A stretch of 64,000 nt of DNA from CAVVJA01 sp963779485 (GTDB taxonomy: Bacteria > Actinomycetota > Actinomycetes > Mycobacteriales > Jatrophihabitantaceae). Position numbers and translations under genes: made by a program. The stretch covers positions 102,322 to 166,321 of the forward strand of contig CAVZYJ010000012.1 in NCBI GenBank assembly GCA_963779485.1. The letters run 5' to 3'. Shown here one piece after another: positions 27,990 to 37,017 of this stretch. Each line of letters begins with the position of its first letter. The stretch's first letter is position 1. The notes beneath the pieces are model-generated. The model worked only from the letters and a program-made list of their open reading frames with translations. It made no database searches and was not told the DNA's origin.

Positions 27990-28007
27990 TCCTACGTTAC
28001 TGTAGGA
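27990..28007. promoter_or_regulatory. Perfect dyad resembling a BlaI/CopY-family operator
   Basis: TCCTAC (27990-27995) and GTAGGA (28002-28007) form a perfect inverted repeat around GTTACT, which itself extends the symmetry of TAC/GTA half sites favoured by BlaI-type repressors. It lies about 65 bp upstream of a decayed BlaI gene, the position expected for autoregulation. Confidence 0.5.
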
Positions 28008-28070
28008 AGTCAGAGTTAGCCGACGGTCATCGGGCTGCGTCCAGCGCAGTGCTCGCCGTGCGGAGTGCAT

Positions 28071-28248
28071 GTGTGGAGGCGCCCGCCCGGAGGCCTGGAA
28101 TCGGAAGTTCTCGCGGCGTTGTGGGCCGCGGACCAAGGGCTCACGCCTGGTGAGGTCAGCGACGCCGTAGGAGGCGTTGGCCCGGCTGCTCAGCGATCAC
28201 CAAGGCGCCGAGACAGTTGACCGACCCGCCGAGGAGAATCAGCCCTGA
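28071..28248 (+). pseudogene. Degenerate BlaI/MecI-family regulator
   Basis: From the GTG at 28071 the frame encodes RPPGGLESEVLAALWAADQG and LTPGEVSDAV, the first half of a BlaI winged helix (family form: LExEVLxxLWxxDxPLTPxEV). It then jumps into nonsense and stops at 28220. A neighbouring frame from 28174 reads ALARLLSDHQGAETVDRP to a TGA at 28246-28248, which resembles a BlaI C-terminus. So the central and second half of the protein, roughly 70 residues, have been deleted and the frame lost. It is followed without gap by an M56 peptidase relic, the usual BlaI partner. Confidence 0.6.
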
Positions 28249-28416
28249 TGTCGGGTTCGGGCCCTGCAAGCGCCGGCCGCCCGGCTTTCGATCTGGCGGC
28301 TTGCGCTGCTGCTCGGACTGCTCGGGGGCGCCCTCGCTGCGGTCCGGGAGGCGGCCCAGGACACCGAACGTCTCGTCGAACTCGCCCAGGCCGCGTATCG
28401 GTCCACCCACCGCTGA
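28249..28416 (+). pseudogene. C-terminal remnant of an M56 (BlaR1-like) metallopeptidase
   Basis: Starting directly after the BlaI stop, the frame reads CRVRALQAPAARLSIWRLAL, then a hydrophobic stretch (LLLGLLGGALAAV) and ends with DTERLVELAQAAYRSTHR before TGA at 28414. This matches the last transmembrane helix and tail of actinobacterial M56 family peptidases. The N-terminal helices and the HExxH zinc site are missing, and no start codon in frame precedes it. Together with the BlaI relic it marks a decayed regulator-protease pair. Confidence 0.55.
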
Positions 28417-28426
28417 GGCCGCCCGC

Positions 28427-29771
28427 CTACGGCCGCCCGGCGACCTCCCGCGGTCGGCGGACCGGGTCACCGGCCGACGCCGAGAGGCGCACCGGCATCG
28501 CGACCCAGCCGCGCAGGACGCGCGTCGGCCGACGGGTGGGAATCCCCGCCGACCTGAGAGCCGGGAAGCGGGCAAACAGCCGGCGCAAACCGATCTCCCC
28601 CTCGGCGCGGGCAAGCGCGGCACCGACGCAGTAGTGGCGGCCGCTGGAGAAGGAAAGGTGCCGCCCGGCGTTCTTCCGGGTGACGTCGAAGGCCTGCGGC
28701 TCGGCGAAAACGGCCGGATCCCGGTTCGCCGCGGCGAGGATCGTGGTGACCGGCTGGCCGGCCCGGATCGGCTGTCCGACGAGCTGGGTATCCCGCCGGC
28801 ATATCCGGGCCGTGAGCTGCACCGGCGACTTCCAGGCGGAGGATCTCGTCGACGGCATTCGGCCACTGCTCCGGATCGGCCGAAAGCACCCCCAGCTGGT
28901 CGGGATGGTCGAGCAGCAGACGGACGCCGTTGCCCAGCAGGTTGACCGTGGTCTCGAAGCCGGCCACCAGGATGAGGCCGGCGGTCGCCCGCAGCTCGCG
29001 CTCGGTCAGCGGTCGTCCGTCCAGGTTGGCCTGGATCAGCTGGCTGATCAGGTCGTCGCCAGGATGCCGGCGGAGCTCGGCCAGGTGATCGCCGAGCCAG
29101 ACGTGGAAGCGCCGCAGGCCCCGCTCGGTGTCGCGAAAGCGCACATACGGCAGGCCGACGTCCAGGCTGGGCGCGGCGAGCTCACCCAGTTCCAGCAGCA
29201 GACGCCGATCGGAAGATGGCACGCCGAGCAGGTCGCTGATCACCGCTACGGGTAGTTGTGAGCAGTACGCGTCCACGATGTCGACCGGCGCGTCATCATG
29301 GCCGCGGGCGGCGATCTGATCGAGCAGGTCGTCGGCCGTGGTCGCCACTCGATCGCACAGCCCGGCCACGGCTCGGGCCGTGAAGACCGAGGACACGAGC
29401 GCGCGGTAGCGAGGGTGGTCGGGCGGTTCGATGGACAGCAACGACGGTTCTTCGAGCGGGTGCAGGGCGATACCACGGGTCGCGCGTTCCACCGAACGTA
29501 GCCACGGCGGGACGTTGGTCGCGATCGAGGTCACGCCGAAGTCCTCCGAGCGCAGCACCGCCTGGGAAACCTGATAATCCGCGGTGATGTAGCCGATTCG
29601 GGTGCGCACCAGTGGCCCCTGCGCCCGGATTCGCTCGTACGCCGGAATCGGATCGACGCGCACGGTGGGATCCGCGATCAGGGCCGCCTGGAGGTCACCG
29701 GCGGCCGCCCAGCGGCGCGTGGCGAACCGTACCAACCCGTGCAGTACGAGCCAGCGGGTCAGCAAGCGCAT
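28427..29771 (-). pseudogene. Cytochrome P450 with a single frameshift
   Basis: Two adjoining frames together make a complete P450 of about 447 residues. The first (29771 to about 28831) holds the I-helix GLILVAGFETTVNLLGNGVR and the start of the K-helix NAVDEILRLE. The second (to 28427) continues SPVQLTARICRRDTQLVG and the haem-binding LSFSSGRHYCVGAALARAE with the cysteine ligand. One extra base near 28830 (CTGGAAGTCGCC instead of the expected CTGGAGTCGCC) breaks the frame. Either the gene is inactivated or this is a sequencing error. The start is uncertain: ATG at 29771 has GGAGGT directly adjacent, while a TTG at 29765 has better spacing. The substrate is unknown. Confidence 0.8.
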
Positions 29772-29889
29772 ACCTCCGTGGTACCAGATCATTGCCGTGG
29801 GTGTCTCGGTCTTAGTGAATCGCGGTTAACATTGCCGAGTGGACGTCCGCTTAGGTGTCCAGCCATGACTTCCGTGCTGCGGTCCTGCT

Positions 29890-31467
29890 GTGGATCTCAG
29901 CAGCGACGCATGCGCCCGCAATCGCGCCGCCCAGCTGGAGGCGCTGTCCGAACTTGATGCGCAACTGGTGCTCGCGAAGGCCGGCGGTGGCCCGGACTAC
30001 GCCGATCGGCATCATGCGCGGGGTCGCCTTCTCGCGCGCGAGCGCATCGAGCTGCTGCTCGATCAGGATTCTCCGTTCCTCGAACTGTCGACCTTGGCGG
30101 CGTGGGGCACCCAGTTCGCTGTCGGCGCCGGCCTGGTCACCGGGATCGGCGTGATCTCCGGCGTCGAGTGTGTGGTCATCGCCAACGATCCGACGGTGCG
30201 CGGCGGCTCGGTCAACCCCTACACGCTGCGCAAGAATCTACGGGCGCTGGAGATCGCCAAGCGGAACCGGCTGCCCGTGATCAACCTGGTCGAGTCCGGC
30301 GGCGCCGATCTGCCCACGCAGGCTGAGTTGTTCATCCCGGGTGGCCAGATTTTCCGGGATCTGGCTCGACTTTCGGCGTTGGGCATCCCGACGATCGCCC
30401 TGGTGTTCGGCCCGTCGGCGGCCGGCGGCGCGTACGTGCCCGGCCTGTGCGATCACGCCGTTCTGGTCGACCGGCAGGCGGCTGTCTTCCTCGGCGGCGC
30501 TCCACTGGTCAAGATGGCGACCGGCGAAGACGCGGAAGACGAGACGCTCGGTGGCGCCGACATGCACACTCGGGTATCCGGAGTGGGCGACTACTTTGCC
30601 GTCGACGAGAAAGACGCCATCCGGCTCGGCCGCCAGATCGTCTCCGACCTGAACTGGCGCAAGCTCGGACCGGGACCGTCGCGCTCGGCCGACGATCCGC
30701 TGTATGCCGCCGAGGAGCTGCTCGACCTGGCCCCGACTGACCTTCGGGTGCCGGTCGATCCGAGAGAGATTCTCGCCCGGACCGTCGACGGATCGAAATT
30801 CGACGAATACAAAACGAGATACGGCACCAGTCTGGTGACTGGATGGGCATCGGTGTACGGATTCCCAGTAGGCATCGTGGCGAACGCGCGTGGCGTGCTG
30901 TTCAGCGAGGAGGCCCAGAAGGCGACCGAGTTCGTCCTGCTCGCCAATCAGACGGACACGCCGCTGGTATTCCTGCAGAACACCACGGGCTACATGGTTG
31001 GTGCCGAGTACGAGCAGCGCGGGATGATCAAGGACGGAGCCAAGATGATCAATGCCGTGGCCAACAGCACCGTCCCGCACATCACCATCACTTTCGGGGC
31101 GTCGTTCGGGGCCGGAAACTACGGGATGTCCGGCCGCGCCTACGATCCGCGGTTCGTCTTCGCCTGGCCGATGGCGAAGCTCGCCGTCATGGGTGCCGCG
31201 CAGCTGGCGGGCGTGCTCTCCATCGTGGGTCGGCAGGCGGCCGCGGCGGCCGGGCGGCCGTTCGACGACGCGGCCGATCAGCGGCGCCGGGCGGCGATCG
31301 AGGCGCAAATCGACGCCGAATCCCACGCATTCTTCGTCACCGCGCGCCTCTACGACGACGGCATCATCGATCCTCGCGATACCCGCACGGTGCTGGGCCT
31401 GGCCCTGTCGGCCGCCCATTCGCAGTCCGTCGAGGGGCGCCGCGGCTACGGCGTCTTCCGGATGTGA
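29890..31467 (+). CDS. Acyl-CoA carboxylase carboxyltransferase beta subunit
   Basis: Biotin-dependent carboxyltransferase subunit of 525 residues, joining with the alpha subunit encoded next. The crotonase-like halves are visible: ARGRLLARERIELLLD at the start, then LVFGPSAAGGAYVPGLCDHA in the N-terminal half and FLQNTTGYMVGAEYEQRGMI with ITFGASFGAGNYGMSGRAY in the C-terminal half. The glycine-rich oxyanion segments and the length fit methylcrotonyl-/geranyl-CoA carboxylase beta subunits better than propionyl-CoA types. The start is a GTG at 29890 with a weak ribosome-binding site. The neighbouring AtuA-family gene favours a geranyl- or methylcrotonyl-like substrate. Confidence 0.85.
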   Translation: MDLSSDACARNRAAQLEALSELDAQLVLAKAGGGPDYADRHHARGRLLARERIELLLDQDSPFLELSTLAAWGTQFAVGAGLVTGIGVISGVECVVIANDPTVRGGSVNPYTLRKNLRALEIAKRNRLPVINLVESGGADLPTQAELFIPGGQIFRDLARLSALGIPTIALVFGPSAAGGAYVPGLCDHAVLVDRQAAVFLGGAPLVKMATGEDAEDETLGGADMHTRVSGVGDYFAVDEKDAIRLGRQIVSDLNWRKLGPGPSRSADDPLYAAEELLDLAPTDLRVPVDPREILARTVDGSKFDEYKTRYGTSLVTGWASVYGFPVGIVANARGVLFSEEAQKATEFVLLANQTDTPLVFLQNTTGYMVGAEYEQRGMIKDGAKMINAVANSTVPHITITFGASFGAGNYGMSGRAYDPRFVFAWPMAKLAVMGAAQLAGVLSIVGRQAAAAAGRPFDDAADQRRRAAIEAQIDAESHAFFVTARLYDDGIIDPRDTRTVLGLALSAAHSQSVEGRRGYGVFRM

Positions 31468-31475
31468 GACCTCCG

Positions 31476-33473
31476 ATGCGTGCCATCAGGACCTTGCTCA
31501 TTGCCAACCGGGGCGAGATCGCCGCGCGCATCATGCGGACTGCGAGGGCCATGGACATCGCGTGCGTCGTCGTGTACTCCGACGCCGACCGCGATGCGCC
31601 GTACGTTCAGCGAGCCGACGCGGCCGTGCGGCTTCCCGGCTCGGCGCCGACCGAAACCTACCTGCGCATCGACCGCATGATCGACGCCGCGAAGCGAGCC
31701 GGCGCAGACGCTATCCATCCCGGCTATGGATTCCTCGCTGAGAACGCAGAGTTCGCGCGCGCTTGCGTAGAGGCCGGGCTGATCTTCGTCGGACCGCCGG
31801 CCCGGGCGATCGAGACGATGGGCGCCAAGGTCCCGGCCAAGCGGGCGATGGCGGCGGCGGGGGTGCCGGTGCTGCCGCACGTCGAGATCGGCGCCGAGAC
31901 CGACGTCGCCGGCGCGTCGCTCGACGCCCGGGTGGACGCCGAGGTCGGTTTTCCGGTGCTGGTCAAGGCCGCATTCGGCGGCGGAGGGCGCGGCATGCGC
32001 CTGGTGCGGGCGGCCGAGGATCTGCTGCCGGCCGTCGAAGAGGCCCGGCGCGAGGCTGCCTCGTCATTCGGCGACGCCACGTTGTTCGCCGAGCGCTACG
32101 TCGAGCGGCCCCGGCACGTCGAGGTGCAGATCGTCGGAGATGCATTTGGCGACGTTGTCGGTTTGGGCGAGCGGGACTGTTCAGTGCAGCGCCGCTATCA
32201 GAAGCTGATCGAGGAGAGCCCGTCGCCCATCGTCGACGCCGACCTGCGAGAGCACCTCGATTCGGCGGCGGTCGCGGCCGGCCGAGCGGTCGACTACGTC
32301 GGCGTCGGCACGGTGGAGTTCGTGATGGACCGCGAGCGCCGCTTTTACTTCCTGGAGATGAACACCCGGCTTCAGGTCGAGCATCCGGTGACCGAGATGG
32401 TGACCGGCCTGGATCTCGTGCGGCTTCAGCTGGAGGTGGCCGAAGGCGCTCCGTTGCCGCCCGACGTACGGCACGTGCAGTCTTGCGGGCACGCCATCGA
32501 GGCGCGGCTGTATGCCGAGGATGTGACCGCCGGATTCCTTCCCGCGACTGGCGTTCTGCACAGCTTCGCCGTGCCGGAATCGCCTGGGGTGCGGGTGGAT
32601 TCCGGCGTGGCGGCCGGATCACACGTCGACGTCCACTACGACTCGCTCCTCGCCAAGGTCGTAGCGCACGCATCGTCCCGAGACGAGGCCCGGCGGCTGC
32701 TGGCTCGAACGCTCGCCGACACGCACGTGCACGGCGTAGCCACCAACCGGGACCTGCTCGTCGCCCTGCTGCACTCGCCCGACTATCGCGCCGCTGATAT
32801 CGACGTCGACTATCTGACCCGCCTCGATCCGGTCGAGCTCATGCGAGCCGCGCGCCCCCCGCAGGCGGATCGGATCCACGCCCTGGTGGTGGCTCTCGCC
32901 GACCAGGCCGACCGCCGCGCGCACGCGCCCGTGCTCGGGGCCGCTCCCTCGGGTTGGCGCAACGTCCCCAGCGAACCGCAGCGGACGACCTACCGCTCGG
33001 AGGGTGCGAGCTACGACGTCGGCTACCGGTTCCTTCGCGACGGGCTCGAGGCCACGGTGAACGGCGAGTCATTCGGCGAGGTGGGTTTGATCCTCATGCG
33101 GGGCGACCTTGTCGACCTCGAGCTGGACGGTGTCCGCCGCCGCCACCTCATCAGCCGAGGCGGCGGTAGCAGCCAGGTACGCAGCTCGCTCGGCGCGACC
33201 ACCTTCGTCGAAGTGCCTCGATTCGCCGCGCCAGACGTGCGTTCGGCGCCCGGATCGCTCGTCGCGCCAATGCCGGGAACGGTAGTCCGCGTGGAGGTGG
33301 GGCTCGGAGACACCGTGCAGGTGGGCACGCCGGTCGTCGTGCTGGAAGCGATGAAGATGCAATACACCGTGGTCGCACCAGCCGCCGGGTCCGTCACCGC
33401 TGTTGGCGTGCAGGCGGGACAGGCTGTGGACGCTGGTGCGGTGCTCGCCGTCGTCGAGCCGTCGGGCCGATGA
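31476..33473 (+). CDS. Acyl-CoA carboxylase biotin-carboxylase/BCCP alpha subunit
   Basis: A 665-residue alpha subunit that carboxylates its own biotin using ATP and bicarbonate. The biotin carboxylase domain begins IRTLLIANRGEIAARIMRTA. It has the glycine-rich AAFGGGGRGMRLV loop, the EMNTRLQVEHPVTEMVTGLD motif and a long ATP-grasp domain. A linker BT domain follows, then a C-terminal biotin-carrier domain with the biotinylated lysine in VLEAMKMQY near the end. The start ATG at 31476 lies 8 bp after the beta-subunit stop. The stop overlaps the AtuA-family start by ATGA, so translation is coupled. Confidence 0.92.
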   Translation: MRAIRTLLIANRGEIAARIMRTARAMDIACVVVYSDADRDAPYVQRADAAVRLPGSAPTETYLRIDRMIDAAKRAGADAIHPGYGFLAENAEFARACVEAGLIFVGPPARAIETMGAKVPAKRAMAAAGVPVLPHVEIGAETDVAGASLDARVDAEVGFPVLVKAAFGGGGRGMRLVRAAEDLLPAVEEARREAASSFGDATLFAERYVERPRHVEVQIVGDAFGDVVGLGERDCSVQRRYQKLIEESPSPIVDADLREHLDSAAVAAGRAVDYVGVGTVEFVMDRERRFYFLEMNTRLQVEHPVTEMVTGLDLVRLQLEVAEGAPLPPDVRHVQSCGHAIEARLYAEDVTAGFLPATGVLHSFAVPESPGVRVDSGVAAGSHVDVHYDSLLAKVVAHASSRDEARRLLARTLADTHVHGVATNRDLLVALLHSPDYRAADIDVDYLTRLDPVELMRAARPPQADRIHALVVALADQADRRAHAPVLGAAPSGWRNVPSEPQRTTYRSEGASYDVGYRFLRDGLEATVNGESFGEVGLILMRGDLVDLELDGVRRRHLISRGGGSSQVRSSLGATTFVEVPRFAAPDVRSAPGSLVAPMPGTVVRVEVGLGDTVQVGTPVVVLEAMKMQYTVVAPAAGSVTAVGVQAGQAVDAGAVLAVVEPSGR

Positions 33474-35239
33474 CGACTCCGCGGCCCGTGCGCATCGCGA
33501 ACTGCTCCGGGTTCTACGGCGACCGGCCGAGCGCCGCGCGCGAGATGATCGACGGCGGCCCGATCGACGTCCTGACCGGCGATTACCTGGCCGAGCTGAC
33601 GATGCTGATCCTCTGGAAGGCGCGGCAGAAGGATCCGACGGCCGGATACGCCACGACGTTCCTGACTCAGATGGAAGACGTTCTGGGCTCATGTCTGGAT
33701 CGCGGCATCAAGGTGGTGAGCAACGCTGGCGGCCTGAACCCGGGTGGTCTCGCCGGCAAGCTCGGTCAGCTGGCTGCGCGGCTCGGCCGAACGGCGCGCA
33801 TCGCCTATGTGGACGGCGATGATCTGTCCGGCGATATCACCGGAATCCTTGCTGCCGGGCATCCGCTCGCGAATGTCGATACCGGTCAGTCGCTCGAGGA
33901 CGCTCAGGTCGAGCCCGTGACCGCGAACGCCTATCTCGGTGGATGGGGCATCGCTGCCGCGTTGGCGGATGGAGCGGACGTCGTCGTGTGCGGACGGGTT
34001 ACCGACGCGTCGCTGGTCGTCGGGCCGGCGGCATGGTGGCATGGCTGGGAGCCCACGGATTTCGACGTACTCGCGGGTGCCGTCGCCGCCGGCCACATCA
34101 TCGAATGCGGGCCGCAGGCCACCGGCGGTAATTACGCGTGGCTGGCCGAGATAGCCGACCGGCGCTACCCGGGCTTTCCGATCGCCGAGGTCGCCGCCGA
34201 CGGCAGCAGCGTCATCACCAAGCATCCGGACACCGGTGGACTGGTCACGACCGATACGGTGACCGCTCAGCTTCTCTATGAGATCGCTGGCCCCCAGTAC
34301 CTGAACCCCGACGTCGTCGCCCACTTCGACACGATGCGGCTGGCCCAGGTGGGCTCGGATCGGGTCGCGGTCAACGGCACGCGCGGGTCCCCTCCGCCCT
34401 CGACTCTGAAAGTCGGGATCAACTACCTCGGCGGCTACCGGAACACCATGACCATGGTGCTCACCGGTCTCGAGATCGAGGCGAAGGCGGCCTGGGCCGA
34501 GCAGGAGCTGTTCGAGCTGCTCGGCGGCCGCGAGCGCTTCGACGAGGTCGACGTGCGCCTGCTGCGCTATGACCGAGCCGACGCTCCGACCAACGAGCAA
34601 GCGACGGCGCACCTGCGCATCACCGTGAAGGCCCACGATCCGCAGCGGGTCGGCCGGGCGTTCTCGAACGCGACGATCGGGCTTGCGCTTGGCGGGTTCG
34701 CCGGATTCCACACCACGACGCCGCCGACGGCGGAAAGCGAGTTCGGTGTCTACTGGCCCACCCTGGTGCCGGCCGACCTCATCACCCATCGCGTCACCAC
34801 GTCCGACGGGCAATCCCGCGTCGTCGCCCACCCGCCGAGCGTCGGCGGCGCGATCGGCCGGGTCACCACCCCACCGACCGCGCCGGCCGCTGACGGCCCA
34901 ACCGTCCGCGTACCGCTCGGACGGATCGCGGCGACGAGATCAGGCGACAAGGGCGGCAACGCCAATGTGGGCGTCTGGGTCAAGAACCCGGCCGCGTACA
35001 ACTGGCTGCGCGCGTACCTCGGCGTGGAGCGCCTCCGCGAGCTGATCCCGGAAGCCGCCGACCTCGAGGTCGAACGTTACGACTTGACGAATCTGCGGGC
35101 ACTGAACTTTGTGATCGTCGGCCTGCTCGGCGAAGGCGTGGCGGCGTCGACCCGACCCGACCCGCAGGCAAAGGGTCTGGGGGAGTACCTGCGATCGCGG
35201 TTCGTCGAGCTGCCGATTCACCTGCTGGCGGGATCATGA
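33470..35239 (+). CDS. Acyclic terpene utilisation AtuA family protein
   Basis: A 589-residue protein combining the DUF1446 (AtuA-like) domain, beginning PVRIANCSGFYGDRPSAARE and continuing with VVSNAGGLNPGGLAGKL and DVVVCGRVTDASLVVGPAAW, and a C-terminal small domain beginning RVPLGRIAATRSGDKGGNAN. AtuA is encoded in the citronellol/geraniol catabolic cluster of pseudomonads, but its biochemical role is not established. It overlaps the carboxylase gene upstream and the TetR gene downstream (ATGA both times), placing it firmly in the operon. The other Atu enzymes (hydratase, dehydrogenases) are not here. Confidence 0.85.
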   Translation: MTTPRPVRIANCSGFYGDRPSAAREMIDGGPIDVLTGDYLAELTMLILWKARQKDPTAGYATTFLTQMEDVLGSCLDRGIKVVSNAGGLNPGGLAGKLGQLAARLGRTARIAYVDGDDLSGDITGILAAGHPLANVDTGQSLEDAQVEPVTANAYLGGWGIAAALADGADVVVCGRVTDASLVVGPAAWWHGWEPTDFDVLAGAVAAGHIIECGPQATGGNYAWLAEIADRRYPGFPIAEVAADGSSVITKHPDTGGLVTTDTVTAQLLYEIAGPQYLNPDVVAHFDTMRLAQVGSDRVAVNGTRGSPPPSTLKVGINYLGGYRNTMTMVLTGLEIEAKAAWAEQELFELLGGRERFDEVDVRLLRYDRADAPTNEQATAHLRITVKAHDPQRVGRAFSNATIGLALGGFAGFHTTTPPTAESEFGVYWPTLVPADLITHRVTTSDGQSRVVAHPPSVGGAIGRVTTPPTAPAADGPTVRVPLGRIAATRSGDKGGNANVGVWVKNPAAYNWLRAYLGVERLRELIPEAADLEVERYDLTNLRALNFVIVGLLGEGVAASTRPDPQAKGLGEYLRSRFVELPIHLLAGS

Positions 35240-35868
35240 GCCCCCCGCCCCGAACTCGGGACCCCCAGCGCAAACAGAAGATTCTCGCTTCCGCCGCTGA
35301 CCTCGTCGCTCGGCAGGGCTACCACGCGGTGTCCATGATGGACATCGGCTCCGCGGCCGGCGTGACCGGCTCGGCCATCTATCGGCATTTCGACAGTAAG
35401 TCGGCCGTGCTCGTCGCGCTGTTCGACCGGGTGATCGACCGGCTCCGCCGCGATCAACGCCAGATCCTGCGAACGACGGCCGATCCGGCCACCGCGCTGG
35501 CCCGGCTCGTGGACGTCCAAGTCGATTTCGTCGTAGCCAACCGGGAGTTGGCGCGGGTTTACATCCGTGAGATCAACAACTTGCCGGAGACGGATCGTCG
35601 ACGGCTGCGGCGCAAGCAGCGGCTCTACGTCGAAGAGTGGGTCGCGCTGTTGCTGGTCCAGCACGAGATCTCCGACGATTCCGCCCGAGCCATCGTGCAT
35701 GCGGCCATCGGCGCCATCCAGTCGACGCTGCTGTACGCCGGCGGCCTGACCGAGGGCGAGCTGCGCCAGGTGCTCGGTCACGCGGCCCGCGCCGTTCTCG
35801 CCCTACCACGCGCCCCCGCGGCGCCGAGCAGTCGTGATCTTGGACTTACTGCTCTCCGACGACCATAA
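35236..35868 (+). CDS. TetR family transcriptional regulator
   Basis: A 210-residue TetR-type repressor with the N-terminal HTH QKILASAADLVARQGYHAVSMM, DIGSAAGVTGSAIYRHFDSK. The all-helical ligand domain follows. Its ATG overlaps the AtuA-family stop, so it is co-transcribed with the carboxylase genes it probably represses, with an acyl-CoA as the likely ligand. The final residues (SSRDLGLTALRRP) and the stop are encoded by the left half of a dispersed hairpin element (35833-35881), so the native C-terminus may have been altered by its insertion. Confidence 0.88.
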   Translation: MSPPPRTRDPQRKQKILASAADLVARQGYHAVSMMDIGSAAGVTGSAIYRHFDSKSAVLVALFDRVIDRLRRDQRQILRTTADPATALARLVDVQVDFVVANRELARVYIREINNLPETDRRRLRRKQRLYVEEWVALLLVQHEISDDSARAIVHAAIGAIQSTLLYAGGLTEGELRQVLGHAARAVLALPRAPAAPSSRDLGLTALRRP

Positions 35869-35881
35869 GTCCAAGATCACG
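35833..35881 (+). repeat. Dispersed hairpin element, copy A
   Basis: Perfect 16-bp inverted repeat: CGTGATCTTGGACTTA at 35833-35848 pairs with 35866-35881, with a 17-nt loop. It lies between the convergent TetR and LacI genes and supplies the end of the TetR gene. The same arms recur at 45481, 48001 and 57773. Loop similarity gives it the same orientation as copy D. Confidence 0.85.
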
Positions 35882-35894
35882 CAGCGGGGCAGGC

Positions 35895-36878
35895 CTAGGC
35901 GCTCGCGCCGAGGACGAGATCGGGCACGATCAGCTCGCCGGGTTCGTCGGTGAGCTCGTCGAGTTCGCGCAGAGCGCGATCCACCAAGCGCTGCGCGATG
36001 TCGGCTATCGGAATGGCCAGCGTTGTCAGAGCCGGCGTGAGCATCCGGCCGATTACGCTGCCGCCGAAGCCCGTCACGGCCAGGTCAGTGCCGATACGCA
36101 TTCCGCGCTCGGCGGCCACTCCGTAAACCGCCCCCGCGACCACGTCGTTGCTGGTGACGATGGCGGTCGGACGTTCGGGCCGGTCGAGCAGCGTGTCGAT
36201 CTCGTGCTGCAGGGCTCTTCCGTCCGGATCGGGGGTGGCGGCGATCGTCGGCAGTGCGGCCGCGGTCATCGCGTCCTGGTAACCGCCCTCCCGTTCGACG
36301 TCCCACCGGCCCTGGGGGGCGTAACCGAGGAACGCCACGCGGGTGTGACCGAGCCCGATCAGGCGGGTGGTCAGGCTGCTGACGGCGGACCGGTTGTCGA
36401 TATCGACCCAGTTCTGCGGCATATCCGGTTCCGTACGCCCGAAGCTGGCAAACGGAATGCCCCGACGGGCCAGCAATGCTATCCGCGGATCATGCGGTGA
36501 GATGGTCGCGAGTACGAATGCGTCCACCGCCGCGGATCCGACGAGTTCCCGGATGTCCCGCAGGCCGCTGTCGTCGCCGGCGGCAAGCAGCAGATGGTGG
36601 TTTCGCCGGCTCGTCGCGGTCGAAAGCGCCTGAATGAACTCGAGCAGCATCATGTTCGTCGGCGCGAGTTCGGCGGCGGGAAGCGGGTGCGCGATCCGAC
36701 CGGTGCGACGGGGCTGCAGTCGCGGGGCCGCGCCGAGCGGTCGATAGTCGTGGTCCTGGATCACGACGTGCGCCAGCTCGCGGGTTTGGGCCGGGAGCTG
36801 CTCGTGATCGCGCATGACCGTCGAGACGCCGGGGACCTGGGCCCCGTCGTCGATGGTGAGCCTGTGTCGTGTGCTCAT
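35895..36878 (-). CDS. LacI family protein with a defective DNA-binding domain
   Basis: A 327-residue LacI/GalR protein. The effector-binding domain is complete (for example ITSNDVVAGAVYGVA-like segments, and the C-terminal ALRELDELTDEPGELIVPDL). The HTH starts normally with RLTIDDGAQVPGVS but passes straight to TVMRDHEQLPAQTR, whereas LacI proteins have five further residues (GVSxxTVSRVxN). About 15 bp of the recognition helix are therefore missing in frame. DNA binding is likely impaired, or the protein works in another way. The ATG at 36878 has GGGGGAG upstream. No sugar gene is next to it. Confidence 0.8.
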   Translation of the reverse strand: MSTRHRLTIDDGAQVPGVSTVMRDHEQLPAQTRELAHVVIQDHDYRPLGAAPRLQPRRTGRIAHPLPAAELAPTNMMLLEFIQALSTATSRRNHHLLLAAGDDSGLRDIRELVGSAAVDAFVLATISPHDPRIALLARRGIPFASFGRTEPDMPQNWVDIDNRSAVSSLTTRLIGLGHTRVAFLGYAPQGRWDVEREGGYQDAMTAAALPTIAATPDPDGRALQHEIDTLLDRPERPTAIVTSNDVVAGAVYGVAAERGMRIGTDLAVTGFGGSVIGRMLTPALTTLAIPIADIAQRLVDRALRELDELTDEPGELIVPDLVLGASA

Positions 36879-37017
36879 GCGCGCGTTCTCCCCCTCGACG
36901 CAAGTGCGATGAGGGATCCCTATCACACCGAAGGATGACGAACCTAGGAGGTTTTCAACCCTTCGGTGACTCGAACGACACGGCTCGCTACGGAACCGGT
37001 AACGCGGCGAATCAGAC

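Noticed and set aside
27890..28153. 87-codon frame starting at a GTG beside the BlaI-like operator
   Set aside because: No family similarity, it runs through the operator dyad, and the BlaI relic uses another frame.
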